A stretch of DNA of 8,668 nt from NCBI GenBank assembly GCA_029259675.1, contig JAJDES010000136.1:1-8668 (forward strand), written 5' to 3'. A program made the position numbers and the translations under genes. The stretch's first letter is position 1, and each line of letters starts with the position of its first letter. Under the pieces are notes generated by a model that did no database searches, was not told the DNA's origin, and saw only the letters and a list, made by a program, of their open reading frames with translations. Source of the stretch: Planctomycetota bacterium. GTDB lineage: Bacteria; Planctomycetota; UBA1135; GCA-002686595. Positions 1-6,495 of the stretch are shown here, one piece after another.

Positions 1-1854
1 TTCGTTGTGCAGGGGATCGTGATTGAAGTCTTCCCAGTGCACGGCCCACTTGCGCACGGCCGGATTCAATTCGACCAAGTCCAATCGTTCCAGCGGGTGC
101 TGTGCCAGGCAACCGGTTGTGATGCCGCCGCCGAAGCCAACCACCAAACCCGATTTGGGATTGGGATGTAGCAACGCCGGCAAGTGCCCGAGCAGTCGCA
201 AGTGCACCTGGGTGCGCGGCTCGGTACTGGCCTGTCCATCGCCATCCACAAAAATCTGAATTTCGTCACGCCAATTCTTGACGATGGCGACGGAACTCTC
301 AGGTCCGTCGTGGTACATCAAAATCTCACGCCCCGGGCCTTCGAGAAGCGTGCGGTGTGGATCTTGAATGAAGAACAAGGATCCGAAGCCTGTCGCGGCT
401 ACGAGCCCCAAAGTCAGCGCCGTTTTGGGGTAGGGACCCGGCTCGCAACTCGAAAGCTTGGCGCCCGTGGGAGTTCCGGCCGACTTGCGCAATAGGAGTG
501 ATAGGCCCGCAAGCACTTGAACGGCGGCTAGGGCCGCCAGACCGAAGCGCAGACCCAGCATGGGCAGGACCACGAATCCTCCGGCTAGGGCTCCAAAGAT
601 CGCTCCCAATGTGTTGACCGCATAGGCACGTCCTACGTCGGCACCCAACTGCCCAGGGCGCGCCGCATAAAGCCGAGCTACAAAAGGAAAGGTGGCTCCG
701 CTGAGGATTGTGGGCGGTAGGAGCACGGCCATGCAGCGCAAGAAGTCGCCACTCGTTACGGCCAACCAAGTGGCGCCGTCGCCGCCCACCCTGCGTTCGC
801 GAACTAGCAGGCCCATAACGGCAAGGGTGCCTAGGGCCGCGACTCCTGTCAGCAGGATGGTTCCGCCCAACCACGCCAGGGGGTGGCGACTGCGGTCGCT
901 GATAACTCCCGCCACGGCACTACCCAAAACAATGCCCAATAGAAAGCAAATGAGCATCGTGCTAAAGGCGTAGACGGAGTTTTGGCCCAGCACATAAATT
1001 AAATACCGGGTCCAAAGCACTTCGTAGGCCAACGCGAGGAAGCCGGACAATCCAAAGGCCAGCAGCACATGGCGTCCCAACCAACGATCGCCCGGAGCAT
1101 TCGTAGCGGAAGCGCTGGGCAAGTCTGCGTCTTCGCCGGTGGTTTTGCCGGCACCGGAGTCGGCCAGTGCAGCGTGACTTGAGTCGGCACTTGGTTCGGT
1201 AGTGGAACCGGGCTCTGTGGACCCATTCGCGCGGGAAGTCTGAGTCAGGATGAATGTTCCAACAGCGGCGAGCACATTGAGCCCGGCGGCCACATAGCAG
1301 GTCGCGCGCAATCCAACGGTTTCAATCAGGTAGAAGCCGCCGATCAAGGTTCCCAGTGCCGCCCCCAAGGTATTGAGTGCGTAGAGTCCGCCAACATCGC
1401 GCCCGAGGTGCCCCAACTTGGTGGCGATGGCACGCACCAAAACGGGCAGGGTCGCGCCCATGAGTGTGGTGGGGAGCAACAGGACGACGCCGGCCATGGA
1501 CAGGCGCAGTAGGCTGAGCTCGGCTGCGGACAAGTCAGCTCCGCGCGTGATCTCCACATAAATGGGCATGATCGCATCCAGGAGGTAGATGCTCAGTGCC
1601 CCGAAAATGGCGATGCCCAGTTCGAGCCAGCCGTAGAGGGCCAGGGCGGATTTGCTCCTGTCGGCGCGTTTGGATAGCAACCATGATCCGAGTGCCAATC
1701 CGGCCATGAAAACGGCCAAGACCGTACTGACGGCCTGGGAGGTGACACCGAGCACAAGCACAAGCTTGCGCATCCAAACCACCTGATAGATGAGGCCCGC
1801 CGCGCCTGACAGTAGAAAGAGCAGCTGAACTAGAGTCCGATTGGATGTCCCCAT
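1..1854 (-). CDS. MFS-like membrane protein fused to a spermidine-synthase-like domain (C-terminus beyond the left edge)
   Basis: An open frame runs leftward from an ATG at 1854-1852 to the window edge with no stop, giving 618 visible residues. The protein begins MGTSNRTLVQLLFLLSGAAG, and the SGAAGLIYQVVW segment is typical of the N-terminus of fused MFS/spermidine synthase proteins. I count about 12-13 hydrophobic segments in two halves (roughly residues 6-203 and 261-470), separated by a polar Ser/Thr/Ala/Gly-rich linker at about 206-256, plus one more helix at about 475-497. From about residue 510 a soluble Rossmann-like domain starts, with the nucleotide-binding loop VVGFGGGITTG (about 571-581) followed by VELNP, where the Glu would contact the adenosyl ribose in SAM-type enzymes. 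The family usually exceeds 700 residues, so a substantial part lies outside the window. Its function is unknown: it may be a transporter or a membrane-tethered transferase. No clear ribosome binding site precedes the ATG; the start rests on the family-like N-terminus. It lies 228 bases downstream of the sulfatase on the same strand. Confidence 0.88.
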   Translation of the reverse strand, partial: MGTSNRTLVQLLFLLSGAAGLIYQVVWMRKLVLVLGVTSQAVSTVLAVFMAGLALGSWLLSKRADRSKSALALYGWLELGIAIFGALSIYLLDAIMPIYVEITRGADLSAAELSLLRLSMAGVVLLLPTTLMGATLPVLVRAIATKLGHLGRDVGGLYALNTLGAALGTLIGGFYLIETVGLRATCYVAAGLNVLAAVGTFILTQTSRANGSTEPGSTTEPSADSSHAALADSGAGKTTGEDADLPSASATNAPGDRWLGRHVLLAFGLSGFLALAYEVLWTRYLIYVLGQNSVYAFSTMLICFLLGIVLGSAVAGVISDRSRHPLAWLGGTILLTGVAALGTLAVMGLLVRERRVGGDGATWLAVTSGDFLRCMAVLLPPTILSGATFPFVARLYAARPGQLGADVGRAYAVNTLGAIFGALAGGFVVLPMLGLRFGLAALAAVQVLAGLSLLLRKSAGTPTGAKLSSCEPGPYPKTALTLGLVAATGFGSLFFIQDPHRTLLEGPGREILMYHDGPESSVAIVKNWRDEIQIFVDGDGQASTEPRTQVHLRLLGHLPALLHPNPKSGLVVGFGGGITTGCLAQHPLERLDLVELNPAVRKWAVHWEDFNHDPLHNE

Positions 1855-2082
1855 GGCCGAAGTGTAGGCAGCGGAGCCCCGCTTGCGCGCCCCAAAATGG
1901 TAAGGCTCTGCTGTCGTTAGCCGGTGCGGGAATGAGTCGCGCGCACGGAACTTTGAACTTCTGAATTTTCGGGTACACAGCTAGCTCTGATAACAGCCTG
2001 CTACGGGCGGCCGCGCTCTCTCGGTTGGCACTCCACTGCGACGCGTCGATGAGTCTCTGGCGCAAGTCGGCAGTAGGGAGCG

Positions 2083-4584
2083 TCAGTCGCCAAAGTAACC
2101 CAGCGAACGCAGGGACTCCCTGTCCTGCGCATCTAGATGCACATCGGCTTCGTGCTCAACCTTGGGCAGCCGCGCAGCTTTGGAGCGTTGAAGCTCGTGT
2201 TCCAAGGCTGCAATCATGCGCGCCAAGCGCTCCGGCTCGCTGTGTGCGAGGTCCTTCGTCTCGCCGGGATCGCGGGAGAGATCGAATAATTGATAGATGG
2301 GACCTTCCAATGCGGAGCGCAGTTGTCCGGGCAACTTTGCGGGGTCGACCCCGGCGCGCCGCATGGCGCGCAAATCGCCAAGGGCCAGGTCGCCCGTCAG
2401 GAGCTGCTCCGGGTCCATTCCGGGGACATTGGCAGCGATCCATTCGCGAGCACTTGGATGGGAATGCAGCGTTGCTGCGGTGGCGCGTCCCGGTCGCGTG
2501 GCGATCAATTTCCAACCGTCCAGTTCCAAGCTTTCTCCGACGAGGTAATCGCGCTGGCTAAACAGCGCCACTCCCAAAGGCGTTTCACCGCGCACGAGGG
2601 GCATGAGTGAGCGTCCGTGCAATTCGGGCCGCGGTTGCATTTCGGCCAGCTCAAACAGCGTCGGCATGAGATCTACCAATTGAACTCCGGCTTCGATTCT
2701 TTGGCCGCCGTATTTTCCGCCGGGGAAGCGAATTAACAATGGAACATGGGAGATTTCGCCGTAATTCAAGCCGTGCTCGAACAGCCAATTGTGTTCGCGC
2801 ATGGACTCACCATGATCGGAAGTAATGATCAGGATCGAAGCATCGAACCATTGCCGGGATTTGAGCGCAGCGATGAAATCCGCCAAATTCCGGTCGAGTT
2901 GCAGCACTTCGGCATCGTAGGCGCGGGCCAAATCGCGGGCGGAATATTGAGCCGGGAGCGGTCGCTCCTCCGTCAACATCCCGACGTGCTCCTCTGAAAT
3001 CATACCGAAGCGATGGGGGGCCGCTACGGGCCGAAGGTCCGCCGGCTCCGCGGGCAGCGCGGCTTCCACGCGCTCGATGTATTCGGCTGCAGGCTGATAG
3101 GGACTGTGAACGTCAATGGCATTAATGAACAGAAACGGCGGCGGCGGCGCAAGCTCGTGCTGTGGTGCGATCCCTGGCGACCCCAGCCACTTGAGACCGC
3201 GCTCCGACAGTCCGGCTAGGAATCGATCGCGGTCGAGCTCGGCGGCGATGATGTTTTCGTAGACATCAAAGCCCTGCTCCATGCCGAAACCTGCGGCGAA
3301 CCAACCACTGCCGGTGAAAGCTGCGGTGCGATAGCCGCGGGCGCGCAAGCTTTCGGCCAAGGTCCAGCGGCGTGCGGAAAGGGATAGTTTCCACCAGCGA
3401 TCGTCGGTCGGGGTGAGTCCTGAGTCGAAGGCGGCGCTGCCGGCGTAAAGGCCCGTAAATTGGGAGATGTAGCTCGGTAAGGTCCAGGGCGCGTTGGAAC
3501 GACAATTTTCAAATACCACCGATTCCTTTGCGAGTTCTCGCAAGTGCGGGGTGGTATCAATCGAATAGCCGCACAAGCTGGTGTGTCGCGCAGCGAGGGT
3601 GTCGAGGCTAATGAAGATGATCGGTGCGAGTTTCGGACCCGCTTGCAACAATCGCAAATGCTCGACTTCCAATGCATGCGGCTCGGGGCTCGTCCACCGC
3701 AATTGCAACTCGACGCTGCCCAACGCATTGAGCTCAAAGGTGCGCTCGAAACTTTGCGGGCCTTCCGCAATGATCCTGCCGATCGAATTCCACGGACCGC
3801 GTTTGGAGTCGAGGGGGGCCAGCTGGCGCCATTGCAGTTCAAGCATGCCCGGAGCTTGGGTGTTTGCGCCCAGGCTGATTTCGGCAGGTTGAATAAGTTC
3901 CAAGCCGTAGAGAACTTGCGAACCAACCGGCAAGCGCAATCGACGGCCTTGGATGTCGACCGTTTCCAGTGGTGTGTCGTAGCGCACCTCTGCCAGTGCC
4001 AAGCCCAGCTGCGTTCCGTCATCTCCGGGAATGGTGTGCGAGACTTCAAACAGAAGTTCATTGCTTCCCGCGCGCCACAGCTCGGCCGCCACCGTCAGCT
4101 CGAGCCATTCCGGTTGGGGCGTTATGGGAAAGCTGCCCAATTCGTGCCCGTTGAGCTGCAGGCTCAAGCTTTGATCGGCAGCCAATCCCGAGCCCTCCAA
4201 CGGTCGCGGTCCAAAGACTCGCAGGCGCAAGTTGCGCTCGCTGGGTTCGGCGGCGGGCAGGATCAAGCCCGCGCTTTTCTCGGTGGACCAGGTAAAGGGA
4301 GCGCCATCCTTGTCAGCCCCGGTCCAATGCTTCCAACCGCGAAGATGGTGAACGCCCCATCCTTGCCCCGGTTCCGGCGCCAAGTGACCCGGCTGGCTCG
4401 GGAAGCTGTCGGGATAGCGAGCAAGCAGATCGGTGGCTCCGGCTTCCAATGCGGTCGCGGCCTGGGAGCCCGACAGAGAACCCGCAGGGGAGTCGGAGCA
4501 CGCTCCCAGCCAGAGCGCCGCTATTGCAAGTACAAGGTTGAGAGTCGTGAATCTGAGCGGCACAGCGTTGGGGCACCTGCACAT
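2083..4584 (-). CDS. Sulfatase/alkaline-phosphatase-superfamily lipoprotein with threonine at the catalytic position
   Basis: The product is 833 residues from the ATG at 4584-4582. A lipoprotein signal peptide is visible: a hydrophobic run (LNLVLAIAALWL) followed by lipobox LGAC, with the lipidated Cys at residue 29 and Ser at +2. Residues about 45-315 are a beta-rich region of unknown role. The sulfatase fold begins at about 320 with PIIFISLDTLAARHTSLCGY, where Asp328 is a metal ligand. The active-site loop reads APWTLPSYISQFTGLYAG, placing Thr368 where sulfatases have the Cys or Ser converted to formylglycine, and Tyr where CxPSR has Arg. Further metal or phosphate ligands are likely in SDHGE (Asp590, His591), FEHGL (His604) and IDVHSPY. 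The C-terminus has the usual YQLFDLSRDPGETKDL and a terminal LRSLGYFGD. The expected role is hydrolysis or transfer of a sulfate, phosphate or phosphonate ester at the cell envelope; the substrate cannot be told. An in-frame GTG at 4563-4561 is a strong alternative start. The frame stays open upstream to 4986, but that part runs antisense to the oxygenase gene. Confidence 0.92.
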   Translation of the reverse strand: MCRCPNAVPLRFTTLNLVLAIAALWLGACSDSPAGSLSGSQAATALEAGATDLLARYPDSFPSQPGHLAPEPGQGWGVHHLRGWKHWTGADKDGAPFTWSTEKSAGLILPAAEPSERNLRLRVFGPRPLEGSGLAADQSLSLQLNGHELGSFPITPQPEWLELTVAAELWRAGSNELLFEVSHTIPGDDGTQLGLALAEVRYDTPLETVDIQGRRLRLPVGSQVLYGLELIQPAEISLGANTQAPGMLELQWRQLAPLDSKRGPWNSIGRIIAEGPQSFERTFELNALGSVELQLRWTSPEPHALEVEHLRLLQAGPKLAPIIFISLDTLAARHTSLCGYSIDTTPHLRELAKESVVFENCRSNAPWTLPSYISQFTGLYAGSAAFDSGLTPTDDRWWKLSLSARRWTLAESLRARGYRTAAFTGSGWFAAGFGMEQGFDVYENIIAAELDRDRFLAGLSERGLKWLGSPGIAPQHELAPPPPFLFINAIDVHSPYQPAAEYIERVEAALPAEPADLRPVAAPHRFGMISEEHVGMLTEERPLPAQYSARDLARAYDAEVLQLDRNLADFIAALKSRQWFDASILIITSDHGESMREHNWLFEHGLNYGEISHVPLLIRFPGGKYGGQRIEAGVQLVDLMPTLFELAEMQPRPELHGRSLMPLVRGETPLGVALFSQRDYLVGESLELDGWKLIATRPGRATAATLHSHPSAREWIAANVPGMDPEQLLTGDLALGDLRAMRRAGVDPAKLPGQLRSALEGPIYQLFDLSRDPGETKDLAHSEPERLARMIAALEHELQRSKAARLPKVEHEADVHLDAQDRESLRSLGYFGD
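4574..4578 (-). promoter_or_regulatory. Shine-Dalgarno-like AGGTG supporting a GTG start for the sulfatase
   Basis: On the minus strand AGGTG lies 10 bases before a GTG at 4563-4561. Starting there gives the N-terminus (M)PLRFTTLNLVLAIAALWL, a cleaner lipoprotein signal peptide than the ATG version, which adds MCRCPNA with two extra cysteines. No Shine-Dalgarno sequence precedes the ATG. The choice between starts is inference. Confidence 0.35.
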
Positions 4585-4683
4585 TTTGCGGGTGCGTGAG
4601 AATTGTAGCGAACGGCGGCGGTCAACTTGTGAAGGCGAAGATTCCCCGCGCATCCGAGGCTGCCTGAGAGCTACCCTAAGGGC
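4585..4683. other. Divergent intergenic region between sulfatase and SRPBCC-PhyH genes
   Basis: These 99 bases separate two genes transcribed away from each other, so both promoters should lie here or just inside the flanking genes. Apart from the TACAAT on the minus strand I see no convincing promoter for the plus-strand gene, and no clear operator repeat. AAGGG at 4678-4682 precedes the plus-strand ATG almost directly, a poor spacing for a ribosome binding site. Confidence 0.6.
4602..4607 (-). promoter_or_regulatory. Possible -10 element (TACAAT) for the sulfatase gene
   Basis: The minus strand reads TACAAT at 4607-4602, one mismatch from TATAAT. A TTGACC lies upstream, but the gap is only 12 bases, too short for a standard sigma-70 promoter, so only the -10 is suggestive. 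Transcription would start near 4595, leaving about 11 leader bases before the ATG but about 32 before the GTG, which again favours the GTG start. Confidence 0.25.
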
Positions 4684-6048
4684 ATGGTTCAGATCGAGTT
4701 GCAGCGCTTCTTTCACGCCGATCCGCAGGAAGTTTACTTGGCTTGGAGCGATGTGGATCGCCTGCGCCGCTGGATCGCTCCCACACGCGATTTTCGAGTC
4801 ACTCAGATTGAAAGTGATCCGCGCAAGGGCGGTGCGCTTGAAATTCAATTCGAAGCACCGGGCGGGATGAAGGCCCAAATCCGCGGGCGATGGCTGGAGT
4901 TGCAAGTCGATCGGTCCATCCGCTTGGATTGGCGCGCACAACTTCCGGGTTTCGAGTGCGAAGAGAGCTCTGTGGTTGAGTTGCAATTTTGTGCGCAGGG
5001 GCAGGGTACGCTGCTCAAATTGCGGCAGGGCGAATTCGAACTAGAGGAGCGCGCTCAGCAGTGGCGAGACGTTTGGGGGGCTGCATTGGGGCGCTTGCCG
5101 CTGGTGTTGGAGCGCGCGCTCAAACGCTTTTTCGAACGCGTTTCAAATCCTCCACGCCAACATTCCGCATTCGGGGGCCTTTGGACGGATTTTGCCAATT
5201 GGCGCGAGCGCATCGAAGGCAAACTCGAGCTTGGCAACATTACCCCAGGGCAAGCTCGGCAACTGGAAGATTGGTGTCGCCAGGGTTACCTGGTGATGGA
5301 GGGTGCGCTCGATACGGCCGGCATCGATTCATTGCGTGCCGAAGTGGACGGGATTTGGAGCGCGGAAAGTGATGATATTTGGTGCGAAGTGTTTGAGGGC
5401 GATCGGCCGCGCTTCGAAAAGGTTCATCCCAAATTTCACGCCGCACAACACAAGCTCTTGGATCTACACGGGGCCTCGGAGAAGGCGCGCGCGGTGCTTT
5501 TCAGTTCGCCCCTTCTCGAATTCTTAGGGTTGCTTTTTGAGCGCCCGCCGCTCGCTTTTCAGACCCTGACTTTCGCGTGGGGGACTGAGCAGGCCATGCA
5601 CCAGGACACGGCCTTCGTACTGTTGCGATCGCCGCTCGAGTTCGTTGGATGCTGGATTGCGTTGGAGGACGTTCAAGCGGGCAGCGGAGAGTTGGAGTAT
5701 TACGAAGGCAGCCATCGCATCGATGAGTATCGCTGGTTGGATCAGGCGCGCGCCAAGCCCTACGACTATGACGATCAGTCGGAATTTTTGGCGTGGATGC
5801 ACGCCGGGCCCAAGGCGCTCGGCTGCCCGTTGCGGCGCTTTGCCCCCAAGCGCGGCGATGTCTTGTTGTGGCACGCCGACCTGGTGCACGGCGGTTCCAA
5901 AGTCACCACGCCCTCTCAGTCGAGGAAAAGTCTGGTGGCCCATTTTTGCCCCAAGGATGTGGATCCGGAGTGGTTCGGGAGTTCGGAGCACAGCCCAAAA
6001 CTGCGCGATCCATCCGGGGGCTACTACTGCTACCAGATCCGGCGCTAG
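4684..6048 (+). CDS. SRPBCC (AHSA1-type) domain fused to a phytanoyl-CoA dioxygenase (PhyH)-type oxygenase
   Basis: This 454-residue protein has two domains in one unbroken frame. Residues about 1-150 look like an AHSA1-type SRPBCC domain: FFHADPQEVYLAWSDVDRLR, then RRWIAP, an alternating beta core, and a C-terminal helix with WRDVWGAALGRLP. Such domains form a hydrophobic ligand cavity. After a linker at about 151-185, residues about 186-454 match the PhyH family: GYLVMEGALD near the domain start, the metal motif MHQDTAF with His306 and Asp308, the core WIALEDVQAGSGELEYYEGS, and the distal motif HADLVHGGSKV with His402 as third iron ligand. Arg414 in SRKSLVAHF is the likely 2-oxoglutarate carboxylate ligand. 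All catalytic residues are present, so an active cytoplasmic Fe(II)/2-oxoglutarate hydroxylase is expected; no signal peptide is seen. The substrate is unknown and no neighbour points to a pathway. The ATG at 4684 puts the SRPBCC domain at the very N-terminus, as expected. Confidence 0.93.
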   Translation: MVQIELQRFFHADPQEVYLAWSDVDRLRRWIAPTRDFRVTQIESDPRKGGALEIQFEAPGGMKAQIRGRWLELQVDRSIRLDWRAQLPGFECEESSVVELQFCAQGQGTLLKLRQGEFELEERAQQWRDVWGAALGRLPLVLERALKRFFERVSNPPRQHSAFGGLWTDFANWRERIEGKLELGNITPGQARQLEDWCRQGYLVMEGALDTAGIDSLRAEVDGIWSAESDDIWCEVFEGDRPRFEKVHPKFHAAQHKLLDLHGASEKARAVLFSSPLLEFLGLLFERPPLAFQTLTFAWGTEQAMHQDTAFVLLRSPLEFVGCWIALEDVQAGSGELEYYEGSHRIDEYRWLDQARAKPYDYDDQSEFLAWMHAGPKALGCPLRRFAPKRGDVLLWHADLVHGGSKVTTPSQSRKSLVAHFCPKDVDPEWFGSSEHSPKLRDPSGGYYCYQIRR

Positions 6049-6118
6049 GGCCCGATGGGTGCTGGACAGGGGCCTGTGGGGGACCTGTGCGGCGTAGGCA
6101 CGGCCCGGGCGCTGGTGG

Positions 6119-6133
6119 GTATCAGATTGATAC
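6119..6133. repeat. Perfect inverted repeat GTATCA-GAT-TGATAC
   Basis: Two perfect 6-base arms are separated by 3 bases. It lies about 70 bases after the oxygenase stop and about 360 bases before the HAMP gene. The size and symmetry suit a dimeric regulator's operator. As a hairpin it would be weak and has no T-run, so a terminator is unlikely. Chance occurrence cannot be excluded. Confidence 0.35.
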
Positions 6134-6440
6134 GTTCGGCTCCAAAGGGACGTAGGGCTCGGAGTGGGCGCCGGCACGACTGGGCTCCACAACTTCTGAA
6201 CTGACTATGTTGCGTGGGTTTTTGCGTCAGAACCCGGACGCTTGTGGGGCCGAATACCCTGCTGAGCAGCTGGGAAGGGAGCTTCGAGCCTGATCGGGCA
6301 GACGGGGCCGAATTCGGAGGGCCTGCTCTACCGGCGCGAAGATGCAAGTTGATTGCAGAGAAGAGGTTGCGCGCCCTTGCAGCCCAAATAAACCCACCAA
6401 AGCAAGTCAGTCCACAAGAGTTGCGGTGAGGCTTTAGCTC

Positions 6441-6445
6441 GGGAG
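6441..6445 (+). promoter_or_regulatory. Shine-Dalgarno-like GGGAG before an alternative TTG start of the HAMP gene
   Basis: GGGAG sits 5 bases before a TTG at 6451 that is in frame with the HAMP protein and would add 15 residues (MVDFGVDQKQTPTPA). No Shine-Dalgarno sequence precedes the ATG at 6496. The extra residues are polar and do not resemble the conserved N-terminus, so the choice is open. Confidence 0.35.
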
Positions 6446-6495
6446 TTTCATTGGTCGACTTTGGTGTGGACCAGAAACAGACACCCACTCCAGCC

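Larger units (their letters stand above)
6049..6495. other. Long intergenic stretch without a convincing gene
   Basis: About 450 bases separate the oxygenase stop from the ATG of the HAMP gene. Short frames exist on both strands (for example plus 6214-6429, minus 6045-6551), but their translations are rich in Arg, Pro, Gly and Ser, show no domain or membrane pattern, and lack ribosome binding sites. The stretch holds the inverted repeat at 6119-6133 and a small hairpin near 6252-6275 with no T-run. It probably contains the promoter and leader of the HAMP gene, but I cannot place a -35/-10 pair with confidence. Confidence 0.55.

Noticed and set aside
326..874. 182-codon minus-strand frame inside the membrane protein
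   Set aside because: It is a shifted frame of the same strand; the true frame gives clear membrane helices and the nucleotide-binding loop.
2039..2048. 10-base perfect palindrome CGACGCGTCG between the sulfatase and membrane-protein genes
   Set aside because: A GC-rich palindrome this short is expected by chance in this composition, has no spacer and no T-run, and sits right after the sulfatase stop; neither operator nor terminator is supported.
1535..2065. 176-codon minus-strand frame overlapping the start of the membrane protein
   Set aside because: Most of it is another frame of the membrane-protein gene, with low-complexity Arg/Ala/His-rich translation. The upstream part carries no domain or signal.
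3544..4599. 351-codon plus-strand open frame opposite the sulfatase
   Set aside because: It lies wholly antisense to a clear sulfatase gene, and its translation is rich in Arg, Gln and Gly with no recognisable domain. GC-rich codon bias opens such mirror frames.
4585..4986. Upstream extension of the sulfatase frame by 134 codons
   Set aside because: It would run antisense through the SRPBCC domain and place the lipoprotein signal peptide in mid-protein, which cannot work.
6066..6088. ACAGG that can pair with either of two CCTGT copies just after the oxygenase stop
   Set aside because: It resembles a switch of alternative hairpins, but the stems are only 5 bases, one loop has 2 bases, and there is no T-run, so a terminator or attenuator is not supported.
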